Shown in pieces: positions 36,701 to 48,153 of a DNA stretch of 64,000 nt. A model generated the notes under the pieces. The model was not told the DNA's origin, did no database searches, and saw nothing but the letters and a program-made list of their open reading frames with translations. How positions within the stretch are numbered: the stretch's first letter is position 1; each line of letters opens with the position of its first letter. The position numbers and the translations under genes were made by a program. The DNA comes from Toxoplasma gondii ME49 (taxonomy: Eukaryota > Apicomplexa > Conoidasida > Eucoccidiorida > Sarcocystidae), in the NCBI RefSeq assembly GCF_000006565.2, contig NC_031478.1, positions 6,162,212 to 6,226,211 on the forward strand, written 5' to 3'.

Positions 36701-38620
36701 ACAGGTGATAAATGATCTCAGCTGTCATGATCTTGACGCCGAGGGTCTTCGCTTCCTTCTCCGCTTCGGGGTCAACCTAAAGAAACAAACGCACAGCGGA
36801 AACGATGCCTCTCAGACACCACCACTGTCCATTCCTTTTTCACGCTGACACCGACTCGAGAAACGCGAACGCGCGACAAACTGTGAGGCGTCGTCTGCGG
36901 CACCTCCTGCCTGTTGACGCCAAGCAGAAGAAAGGAGGGCAGCGCAACGCACGAGGAGAGGAAGGTGCAAAACCGACAGGGAGATCCAAGAAGCAGCGTT
37001 CTCCGCAGGCGACTCGGACAAGGAAGAAGAAGACCAGACACCGAAGAACCGCAAAGGGTGAGGGGAGAGCGACAAGCAGCAAGGAAAGAACAGCGGTTCT
37101 CAGATACACACCATGCAAGGCGTGTGTCGGACTTCGCAGCGAAGTTCAAATACAAACAAACCATATGTGGTTTTTCTTCTGCAGGTCCCCCTCGAATTCG
37201 TTCGCGACGAGGAAAGACGAGAACGACTTTTGTTTCCTTACTTTGACGTTGAACGCAAGGATAACGGACAGATCCGGTCGACCTTTCTCCCTCATGATAC
37301 TCGCCTTCTTCACATCCTTCTTCTGGACTGTGCCTGAAACATCAACACACAAAGAGCGCACAAAAAAGAACTGGGCGCTCGGCCTTTCGAAGCAACGAAG
37401 GTCACACCCTTGGACTCCGCGGGAAACACTAAAAAGCCTCACCCTTCGCTCAAGCGAGCGACTGCATGCTGTCGCTCCCCTCGCTCTATCATCTGCTTCG
37501 CCTTCGCTCGGACTGTTCCTCCGGAACTGCAACGAAGCGACTGAACCTGTCAAACCTCACCGACACAAACAGAGCCGTGAATTCGAAGACGCGGACCACG
37601 ACCCCGCTTCGCTGAGAGACGTCAACGAAACGAAGCTCCTCACGTCGGCGACCAACGCGTACCTATGTTGACTCCGAAGACAGGGATCTTGCTCTCCTGC
37701 AAAAAGACGAGAAGCGCTTCCAGACTCCCGAGAGTGCTTGCCATGACGTACACGCCGCTTCCGGTCCGATCGACAGACTTGAAAATGGATCCCATGTCGC
37801 TCATGACTTCTTCCTTCAAATCCTCGATGTCGTCGTCTTCTTCCACGACAAACACACTCGTGCCTGCCACCGCCTCTTCCAGGTTCTGCGCAGACAATGC
37901 AGTTCGGAAGTCCCCAGACACTCCAGCCATCCAGGCGCCTGGTGGAAACAAAGCTGCCGCCACACATGCACTCCCGTCGCCTCGCGCCAGGAGGGATAGA
38001 CGGTAACAACTCAGTTGTACCTCCTCTACAGCAGACACATCCACCATCCCCCACACTCGCCTCCTGGAACGCGCCTAAACAGATCTCTCTGCGTACATCG
38101 ACAACTCTACATCCGCATGTGTACGTCGCCTTCTACGCATCTGTGAGCATCTGCGCATCTCGGTGGAGCCCACGCTGTCGACATGTTTGCTTCGTAAAGG
38201 AAACGGAAGCGCGCCGTCGAGTTGAAGGGATGCGCGAGTCATCCAGCTGCCTGGCTGCAGGCGCGTCCGGAGAGACTCTGTTTCCTGACGTCCTCTTTCC
38301 TACCGGCGCAGAGATCTTCACTCCCATGGCCGCTTGGATGAAAGCATGCTGGATGTACTCCCCCTTGACGCGAAGCTCCTTCAGCGGTTGAGGCGTCAGC
38401 AGCGCGCGGATCGTCGTGACGATCGGCCCGCTCATCCCACACACCACAATCTTGTCTCCTTCGTACAGCGTCCCGTGAACGAGAATCACATCGATCGTCG
38501 TACCCAAGCCCTAACAGAGGGACATGCAAAAGGACGCGAAAGCAAACAAAAGAATGCAGATCATCCTCACGAAAAAGCCAGCACTCATCATCTTCAGAGT
38601 CTGCATCACATGCTACATAC

Positions 38621-38652
<32 letters not shown>

Positions 38653-41600
38653 ATATAGATATATGTAGATATGTATAAATATATATACAGATGTTGATGT
38701 GGAAAGTGGTGACCGACAGGTACCTCCCGAGACGACGCGAGGACGGCTGAAGATTGGATCTGAACTTACATCGATCGCTTTCACCTCCAGAATGGTGCAC
38801 TGGAGTTGTCGATCACCTCTCGCGAGTCGGCTGTCGACAGCTTCCTTGGCAATGGTTCTCTGCATCAAGGTCTGGTTAACCTGAACGACTAAGTTCAGCA
38901 GATCGGGAACGCCTTCGCCCGTGACGGCCGACGTTGGTACGACAGAGACGTTCTTCCTCACGTCTTCGTTCTCCCAGTACAGCCGGCAGTTGAAGCCTTC
39001 CTCTTGCAGCTGAAAAAAGACAGAAAGACTCGAGACTTCTTAACGGACGACCCACTCGAGCTGCGCGAGACGAACGTACACAGCAAAGCGCATACAGACG
39101 ACGGAGACAGGGAACAGCGGCACACTGCGATTGCGTTTTTGCCTTGTTGAGTTCGTGGATCTTCCTCTCCCTGGAGGTTGAAAGGAAACAAGAGTTGTCA
39201 CAGAGAGCACCAAGACGAGAGGAAGGAGGAGAAATGAACGAGAAAGGAAGTGATTCCTTTGAGAGATCAAGACAGCGAAAACACAAAGAAGAACAAAATG
39301 CGAAGACGTGGAGAGAGAACTGTCGAACACACAACACAAGGAAACAAGAGCGCGAATGCCCTTCCGCCCTTGCAACAGCTTCCACGGAGACCCGCTCCTG
39401 AATAACTTTGGAGGAAGCGAGCGCTCTTTTTATTCTCCTTTGTCTCTGAAAGGAAGTGCTCTGACGAGCAAATCGGACGCGAAAGACGGTTTTGTCCGAC
39501 CCAAGAAGGAACATGCGGTACGAGACCCCTCTCTCTTCCAGTCGCGCGTATTGCCGCAGAGCGCCCCTACGCAAAAGAGAGCAACTGAGGCTTTGATTTG
39601 TACCTGAGTGATGGCCTCCATGGCGCGCCTGTCAAATTCGTCTCTCGTCGAAGGCCCTTGCGACGCGAGATGCTTCGGAATGTCGTGCTGCCATGGAATG
39701 CTGTTCCACCCGTACAGGCGATCGATTTTGTTCAGCGCGATGATGAACGGACATTTTTTCTGCTTCAGCAACTCAAGAGACTCGCGAGTCTGCTGCTCCA
39801 TTCCATGCATGATGTCTACGACGACGATGGCCAGGTCGCAGAGAGATGACCCCCGCGCGCGCAGATTTGTGAAGGACGAGTGCCCCGGTGTGTCGATGAT
39901 CAACAGGCCTGGCAAACGAAGCTCGGCCTTGCTGAACTGAAAAAAAAACATTCGCAAACAAACCACGAGAGACGCGGTTAAGCGCGAGGACGGGCCAGGT
40001 GCTACACGTTCGCCGAGAAAACAAACGCGAAAAACGGCTTCCGAAGCAGTGCTCTCTGCTGCCGACGTGACGCCGTCGAGCCTCTCCAACACCGACTCTC
40101 ACTCGTGCGTCCACGCGCGAAACTAGAGAGCCATTGCACATACAAACGGATACGCGTAGACGCAGTTGTGAAGGTAGTAGGCGACAGAGGAAACACAAGA
40201 GACAATCCGACAAGGCTGGAAATGCAGATACATACATCTAAACATGTACATATATATATATATATATGAGAATTGCGTGAGAACGAGAGAAGCGCATCTT
40301 CTTCCTGCTCGTACCTTTCTGCACTGTTCCACAAGAGCCTCGGGAGGGAAATACGTCGCACCGATCTGTTGAGTGATTCCTCCCGCCTCGTTGTCTTGGA
40401 CGTTCGTGTGTCGTATCTTGTCCAGAAGTTTCGTCTTTCCTGGAAAGAGAAAGAACATCACTCGCAGTCGAAAACGCACATTCTTTTCCGTGAGACATGC
40501 ATGCAAAGCAGAAGAACGGTCTCCGCTAGCCAGCCGGCGCTCACGCGATCGTACGAGGAGAACCTCCGTCGCACTGCGAGCACCCGACTCTGATCAGGAC
40601 TCCTCGAGACCTTCTCCGCAAGCCTTCCCCTCCAGCTGGTAAGAAACCGCCCAAGACCGAACGCGTTCAGGAACGTCGGAAGTTCGTACATGTCTCCCTG
40701 CGCTCTCGCCGCCGTTGCGACTCCACCAGTTTCTTTTTTTTTCTCTCTCGAGACTCCTGTGCGGAGCGGCTGAACTGTGAACGAACCTGTATCGACATGG
40801 CCCAGAATGCAGACGATGGGAGACCTGAGCTCGACTTCCTTCTTTTTTTTCTCCGCAGCCTCTTCTTGGGCCTTCTTCTCAGCAGCCGCAGCGGCCTCGA
40901 CCGCTGCAGCTGCTTCCATGGCGGCTCTCTGCCGCGCGTTCGCCCCTCCCTTCTTCACTTTCTGTGATTGCTGCTCCTTCTCGGTGTTCGTCTTCGCGTC
41001 CGGAGAGTCGCCGTCGTCGTCTAATTCGTCCAACAACTCCTCCCAGTTTTCATGAGCTGCGACCAGACCAGGGCAACATGTCAGGCACGACGAAGCGACT
41101 GAGCCTGGGGAACTGCAGGTCAAGCGTTTATCCGGATTGCGACGTACAGACGCAACTCCCAACACCATAAAAAAAGATTCAATTCACAATCGCTGCGAAA
41201 ACTCGGAAACCGAGTCCACGTGAACGCTGGTTCTCGGCACAGACTGAGCTGATTTCTACAGAACACAGGGGCAAACCAAGATGAAACGGAAACGATGAGA
41301 CAGCACCAAGGACAAAGGGATACTGGCGTCGACAGGAACATGCAATCGACGTTTTACCAGAGTGCCTCAGCGACCCACCTGGCTCTTCCTCTTTGCGTTT
41401 TTTCTCTTCTTCTCTCGGTTCTTCTTCGCGTCTTCGGGAGGACTCCGCTTCCTCGGCATCCTCCGGTGTCTCTGTCTTCTCTTTCTTCTTCTTCTTCTTT
41501 CCGTCCACGGCGCGCGAGCTCTTCTTCTTGTGGCTTGTCTCGCTTTGATCCTCGCCAAGTACGACGCCCTTTTCTTGGAGCTGTCGCAGAAAGGCTTGCT

Positions 41601-44152
41601 GTCGCTCCCTCTCTTTCTTCTCCTTGGAACTCAGCAGCTTCCCTTCTTCCTTCAAACGCTGCTTCCTCTCAGCTCGTCTCTGCTCTCTCAGTGCGCGCTC
41701 CTCTTGCCGTCTCTTCTCCTCCTCCTCTTCTCTGCATAAACGAAATAAAACAACGGACGGCACACCCAGTTCATACATACACACATAACTACGTATATAC
41801 ATCTGTGTGTATATGTATATATATATATATGAATATGTTTGCAATGTCTATATGGATATGCAGGTCCTGAGAGAACACACAAGTAGCGCCCGAGCCACAG
41901 AATCACAGCTCCACAAAGGCGAAACAAAGAGATTGCGGACTTCAAACGGAGCGCCACACACGGCAACTAGAGATCTCCAGATTATAACGCATGTCTGCCA
42001 TGCATGTGAACCTACGGAGACGGAAACAGAACTCCAAAGGAGAGACACCGAGTAGGTACAGGAGGATCCCCCTACAGGCGGACCGGAGTAGAAGCGAGAG
42101 GGAAGTCTAGACCCACACCGGGCGTCGCACATCGAGGCCAGAAACAAGCAGCCTTCTTAACTCCTGGTCTAAAGAGTCAAAAAGAACTGCTGCGCACAGC
42201 GACAAGAACTGCAGGGAACTCACCGCTTCCTCTGTTCTTCCTCCTGGCGCTTCCGCTCCTCTTCCTCCTTCTTTTGACGTTCTTCCTCTTCCTTGAGAAG
42301 TCGAAGACGCTCCTGCGCCGCTCGCGCGGCAGCACTCAGAGGGCCTTTTTTCGCGGGGGGTGCCGGTTTGGTTTCGTCGTCGCTGTCGTCCTTCTTCTGA
42401 GCGACTTTCTTCTGAGCTGCCTGCTTCTTCTTCTGCTTTTTCAACTGATTCTTCGTCAAACCGCCAGGAGCAGCTCCACGGCCTTCTGCCTCTTCATCGG
42501 AAACAGCCGGCTTCTCGACTGTAACAGGAGCCGCAGCGGCGGCAGCCACCGGAGACGCTCCCTTTTTCGCTGGACTTTCCAACTCTGCAAGGAGATCATC
42601 GAGGTCGTCAGCTTCCTTTTTGTCCTTCTTGCCCTTCTTGCCCTTCTCTGCTACCGCAGGCGACTCCGCCTTCCCAGGCACACTTGCTCCGACTTCCTCA
42701 AGAACAGCATCCAAGTCGTCATCATCTACCTGTTCGTTCGCACGCAGAAAGGCATTCGTGGATCTTTTTTGGCATATCCATAAAGTGCAGACTGCGTTGA
42801 TACAACGGAAAGAACCGGTATCCACGGAGTGTAGATGTGGTGAAGACAAGCGTATATATATATATATATATATATGCATATATTCTCTCGGGGTAACGTG
42901 TAAATACCCTGGAGACGCACATGAAGAGATGCACAGTCAGCTAAAGGCTGGCGTTTAAGGTCGAACTCAGGAACGGTCGAATGATGCTTGTAAGTCTTCT
43001 GAGTGAAAAAAGTCCTGGAAACAAATCGTCTACGAAGCTTGGAATACAGATGCATAGTACTTGAAGCGCTGAGAGTGAATCGTGTCTCTAGACTGTTGTG
43101 TGGAGGCAACCGCTTCACTTTCGGTCCACCAGTGACCCATGCATAACGGCGCAAGGTATAAAATTAAAACAAGACGTCTACGTTTGGCGCGACCCTCTCT
43201 TCGACAGGTGAGGCCTCCCCTGAATGTCCGGCAAAACGCCTTACCTGCTTCCCCTTTTTCCCCTTTCCTTGGGCCTTTTTGGGCGAAGCCTTCGCCTTCC
43301 CTTGGGGTCGAGACGGCTGCGCCTTTGTCTTTAGCTCCTCGTCTGAATTATCGGACTCGCGTTCGGACTTCCTTTTGCCTCCTCCCTTCGCGTTCTTCGA
43401 TTCCTCGTCACTCGACTCGGCTTCCTTTTCGTCTGCAGAGGACGAAGACTCGACCTTCCTCCCCGCCTGCTTCGGAGCGGCCTTGCCATCACGCGCCTTC
43501 GACTTGTCCTCGCGCTCGCTTCCACTCTCGCTGCCGCCTCCACTCTCACTTTCACTCTCACTTCCGCTGGCGCTTTCGCTCTCACTGTCACTGTCAGACT
43601 CGCTGCTGGAAACGGCGAGGGCGAATCTGCTGGCACCGCGCCGGGGACGCTCGTCCTCGCTGGAGTCCTCGCTCGACGACTCCGAGTCGGTGGACTGAAA
43701 AATAAAATGCATGGTGAAAGGCGCGAAAAGAAGGCAATGTCCATGTCTCCCGATGCCCCCCTGTTTCCTTCGCCGCGACAGTGAAATCTACTCTGGAGGC
43801 GACGCACGCGACAGAACTGAAGAACGCCTTGGTGATCAGAACTGGAACCGGGCATGAATGAACCGTGGATTCGCAAGAGGTGTGTATCTGAAGTCAATAG
43901 GTCCCGACAGGGGCAAGAGGGAAATGAAAACTGGAGAAAAGGGAGTGCCGACGCTGAAGTAGGACTGAGCCGTTTATCGAGGTGGGGAAGAAAAACTGTT
44001 GGCCGCTAAAGTGGAGAGCGGCAAACACAAAGCAAAAGCGGCACACTCACATCCGCAGCTGGAACGGGCGTCGGCTTCTTTGCTTCGAACTCCTCGTCAC
44101 TGGACAGGCCACCGCGCCGTCCACCTCGACCGCCTTTCTTCTTCGGCGCCAT
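33726..44152 (-). CDS. eIF5B: Eukaryotic translation initiation factor 5B (eIF5B/IF2 family GTPase)
   Basis: Ribosome-dependent GTPase that joins the 60S subunit to the initiation complex in the cytosol. Fifteen exons on the minus strand, listed 5' to 3' as plus coordinates: 44051-44152, 43245-43694, 42224-42729, 41379-41731, 40787-41056, 40315-40439, 39604-39936, 38770-39009, 38304-38510, 37663-37885, 37242-37333, 36655-36776, 35438-35588, 34358-34567, 33726-33776; phases agree and give 1144 aa. The first 540 or so residues are the usual charged, Lys/Glu/Ser-rich arm ([10 protein letters not shown] start, a Ser-Glu repeat block, coiled-coil KEEEERKR runs). The G domain has GHVDTGKTKLLD (G1), [10 protein letters not shown] (G2), DTPGH (G3) and NKIDRLYGW (G4). 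Domain II ([11 protein letters not shown]), domain III ([19 protein letters not shown], read here as [16 protein letters not shown]) and domain IV (FRDEMSK, then [16 protein letters not shown]) follow. It ends tail-to-tail with GWD. Confidence 0.96.
34631..34659. repeat. (AT)n microsatellite in eIF5B intron
   Basis: AT run in the intron spanning plus 34568-35437. Confidence 0.85.
38622..38692. repeat. (AT)n / GATA microsatellite in eIF5B intron
   Basis: AT run followed by TAGATA-type units in the intron spanning plus 38511-38769. Confidence 0.85.
40249..40267. repeat. Short (AT)n microsatellite in eIF5B intron
   Basis: AT run in the intron spanning plus 39937-40314. Confidence 0.8.
41810..41840. 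repeat. (AT)n microsatellite in eIF5B intron
   Basis: AT run in the intron spanning plus 41732-42223. Confidence 0.8.
42852..42880. repeat. (AT)n microsatellite in eIF5B intron
   Basis: AT run in the intron spanning plus 42730-43244. Confidence 0.8.
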
Positions 44153-47100
44153 CCTGGAAGACGCACTGCCATTGAAAACAAAAATAATGGCACAGACAAG
44201 TACGACAGATGATTGTCTCACCCGGTTGGATGCGAAACAGAGCAAGCGAGGAAAGCTTGGGCGCCATGCGGCGAACACGGACAGGAGTAGCCAGAGGAAA
44301 CAGGAGGAGAAACCAAGAAAAATACGGAAGTGACAGTGACTGCAGCAACAGCGGAACCATCCCAGACAGGCCCACAGTTTCGCGAGGTGTGTAGTGTCGG
44401 CCGAACAATAGAGAGCGAACGTTTGCTTACCTGAAGCAGCTTTGTGCGGGAAAGGAACTTTTGCGCAAGTCGGGGACCGTGCACGACGACGGCGGGGGGT
44501 GAATGGAAGATCAAAGGAGTAAATTCATACTATGGCAATGGATTCGGTGGCATTCCCTCGAATTCGCTGGCTGAGATTCCTTTGGCGGTGCTTGGAAAAT
44601 GTAACCAAGAGACAGCAAGAAAACTCAGGGACCGCGCTGTGGCGGCGGGGGTTGGGGGAAGACAAATCCGTTCGTTTCTCCCTCAGAGAAGCACGGACAG
44701 ACAGGATCAACGAAGTTCGAACTCCCAATGCAAGGACGAAACTGGTAAGGAGTCTAAGAATGCTTAAAACGCAGCAAAGAGGCACGAAACCGGCGAACGT
44801 TCTGGTCCGCGGTGTGGGGAGTGACTGAGCACGACGAAAAGGCGTCCGGTGCGCTACTTCGCGTCTACTGCAGTGGGAAACCGCGGGAAACGGCGCCGAG
44901 AGAGGCACCTCCCGTGGCGTACAGACGAATTCTAGTTTTTAAAACGGGCGCTGGAGAGACCCCGGCGCCCTCAACAGGAGCAAGGAATGAAAACAAAAAA
45001 ACAAAGGTGGACCGCCCCCAGGCGCAGTTGCAGGTGCGCAAGCTTCGCTCGCGAAGCCCCGGGGAGTGTGCAAGTAGAGGCGGTCACACCGTCCAGCTCT
45101 TGGTGTTTTCACAAAGAAGCGGACCATCCCCCTCTGCTGTCTCCGAAAAACGCCGACACAAAGCGCTTTCAGCAGGAATCTGCTGCTGTTCAACAACCAA
45201 CACAGAGTCCGTTCCGGTGGTTGTCAATATTGCATGTTCAATTGAAACTGGACAGCCAAGGACTCGCGGTAATGGCTGCAAAACAAAACATAACTTCCCG
45301 TTGGAGTCGGAAGCCTCGTAACAGTCGCTGCATGTCACTTTTCGGCTGGGAACGTTGTTCCACCGCTTTTGCCCAGGAAGCATTTCGCACTTCTCCGTTT
45401 TCAGCTGCGCCATAAGCTTAGACACAAGCCGTACATCTACTGTGATATTGCCAGTATACAGTGTTGATTTTTTACAACAGCTGCACTCCGTGTTCCGCCG
45501 CTTAATCACAGTCTGCTTGTCAAGTTCTGTGTACCTTTCTAGGAGAACACTCCGTACTTCAGATGACACGTAAATAGTTCGCTTATGGTACTAGGAATTG
45601 GGAGATCGCGTAGAAACGACCTTAAAACTTTACCAGTCAATCGGTACAGGAAAGTTACCCTATGTTCCGTAAGAAGTCAGCTGAGTGGGAGGCGATTCAC
45701 TCGCAGTAGCAGCCGTCCCTGAACGCGTTCTGCATCTGACATACTTTCCTGCACTTTGCCCAATATTTGCCATGATTCTTCATTCTTTAAAGTCCGTACA
45801 CGTGCTAACGGCGAAAGCTTGTGTCTGTTCCAGTGGCGATGAGCAAAAGAGCCGACCGACGGGTGCGCTACTTCAGAGCATCTAAGTGCTTGTTCCGCCT
45901 TCCGTGAGGGTGTCTACCTTGCAGAATTCAGACAGAAGATCAAGTTCTTTGCCTGGGTATTTTTGCGTTCCGTACATGTGTAGGCAAAAGATATGTTATA
46001 CAGGTTCTTGACCTGCGCAGTCTGCGAGGCACACACAGGTAGAACGACCTCAGCGCCTATGAGCGTAGGATACGCGGAATACAGCTCTCTGCAGCCCACC
46101 AACTTCGTGAGCACCCTTGTTGTTAGTGTAGACGTACAAAGACAGTGTCATTAGTTGGATGTTTCAGGTCACAAATGAAACAGCTCTCTGGAACCCTCCT
46201 GCTTCGAAAGAGGGGACAAAGCCTAGCAACAAACAACTCCGTAGAAGGAACGAGGCAAAATGCGGATTCGTATGGACGCAATCCACAGTTCCCCAGGATT
46301 TAGTTTTAGTCACATGACCTCGTTTACCTTGTATAGGCAACATGTCAAATGAGTAGCACTACTTTAACTTAGGTTGGAGTTTTTGCCTCAGCAGTACACG
46401 CGTCCGCGAGGGGGATGCGTGTATCTGTTTCACAGGTACTACTGTTTATGGCTTGGCAAGACTCTTTCTCATTGCCAACGAGCACAAGAAAGCGCTGCGT
46501 TCTATAAACTCGTGCGAAGGCGTCTGCCAGCAGTCAAATATTTCTAAACTGAACGGTCCTCACCGTGCTTCACTACCAGACAGCAGGCGGCGCTCGTTCC
46601 AAGTACCATACCATGCAGAACGGATAAGCTTTCCAGAAAGGAGTACTTGTTTGCCAGAGGTTTCCGCTATCTGGGGGTCCCCTTTAAGGTTGTCGGCGAA
46701 TTTCCACTCTTCGCGCTTGAATATTTCTGGAGATGGCAAACTTCTGGGACGTTGTGTGAGCGCGACCCGTTTCGTTTCCTGCAGCTGCTCTGAGGGAAGT
46801 GTGCTGGGTTTGCGAATCCTCCCTCAACTTTTGACTTTCTTTCCACTCCAGATTCTTACTCTCTTGCTACCTCTCTCTGTGCTTGCATTCGTGGGTCTTC
46901 ATCCGTGAAACGTACCGTCTTGGCGGAGCCGGAATTCCGTGTTTTTGCACCACCGACGGCAGATCGTCGTTTTACTCTTGAATGTACCATGTCAGGAACG
47001 GAGCTGAATGAGGAGTCTGGGTGTTCTTTGCCCTTCTCTTCTCGACTGCAGCCGGTAGTGGGTCTCTTTTTGCCTCTTAAGGAGCATTTCCTTGATCTAT

Positions 47101-48153
47101 GATCGGGTTTTAAATGTAGTATTTCCTACCTCCACTCTGTTCCACTTTTTGATACATGCGCAGAAACGTTGCATTAGCTGTCGCTGCCGAGCCGACACGC
47201 GCAAGCTACGAGGTCAGAGCGGTTTCCAGTGGCAAAAAGCTTTTTGTCTCTCGCATTTGACTCGGAACGTCTCCTCGGTTTGTTTCTTGTTTTTGACGAT
47301 CCTGGCTTCCTCGCCGGATTGGTTTCGTGCTTGTCGTGACGCAAAAGACAACTGCAAAACCCCGGCGTGTCGAGCGCTTTCGTCCGGCAAGTCGGTCGCT
47401 GACGTTTCCCCGTGACTCTTCGTATGCTCTTCATTTTGTGTTTTCTGCTTTTCTAATCTTTTCGCCCTCAGTCTGTCTCAATTTCTCCGTCTTGCGAGGT
47501 CGGCACAGATCCCCCCTCTTCTTCGTTGAAGCGCTTGCACGAGCGCTGCGCAAAAGACCCGCCGAGATTCCTGTGTCGCTCACAGGCTCTTCTGCTTCTA
47601 CTTCTCCCTTTTTTGCTGGACCCTTTCTTCCTTGCCTTTTTCTTCTTTAATCCCCTGTTTTCTCTTGCCCACTTTCCTTCTCGTCTCCCTGTATCCCCTG
47701 CTCTCCGCTGCAAGCAGCTAGGTTCGCTGTGTCTCTGTTTGGCCGTCTCTCGCTTTCCTCTCGCTCCCTTCCTTCTCTTTTGTCTCTCTTCATTCGTGGC
47801 TCCTTCCCTTCTTAACCCTTTTCGATTTTCCACGTTTTCTTTTTCCACCCTGTCTGCGATCCTCTATTCTTGTGGCTGTCCTCTTTCGCTGGATTAGCGC
47901 CTCTTTGCGACTCCAGCCCGGCCGTCTCCCACTGCGTCTTCCAGTCTCGAGCTCACAATTCAATTCCTTGTCCCCTCTATGTCCCGACTCGTTCTTCTCT
48001 TTCCTGTGTCTCCAGCGTCGCCCTTTCCAATTCCCTTTCCTTTCGTCTCTCGATGCGCATGTGTATCTCTTCTGTCATCATCTCGTCGTTGAACCGTTCT
48101 TCCCTCTGTTGTTTCCACTGCTTCCTTGCGTCTACTTTGCGTACACGACTTCA
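44153..48153. other. Divergent promoter region, eIF5B (-) and FAD synthase (+)
   Basis: Four kilobases between two start codons pointing away from each other; it should hold both promoters and 5' UTRs. Close to the FAD synthase start (about 46.8-48.1 kb) the plus strand is strongly pyrimidine-rich, as in 5' leaders and introns of this window. A minus-strand open frame of 161 codons at 45084-45569 has several Cys pairs but no recognised family. No long AT microsatellite is present. Confidence 0.6.

Noticed and set aside
38876..38884. TTAACCTGAACG, on the minus strand CAG then GTTAAC, resembling a splice border inside eIF5B
   Set aside because: The frame is open on both sides and matches the family without a gap, so no intron is needed.
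46200..46400. A more AT-rich patch that could be a nuclear copy of mitochondrial DNA
   Set aside because: Coccidian genomes carry many such inserts, but I could not match this patch to cob or cox sequence by eye.
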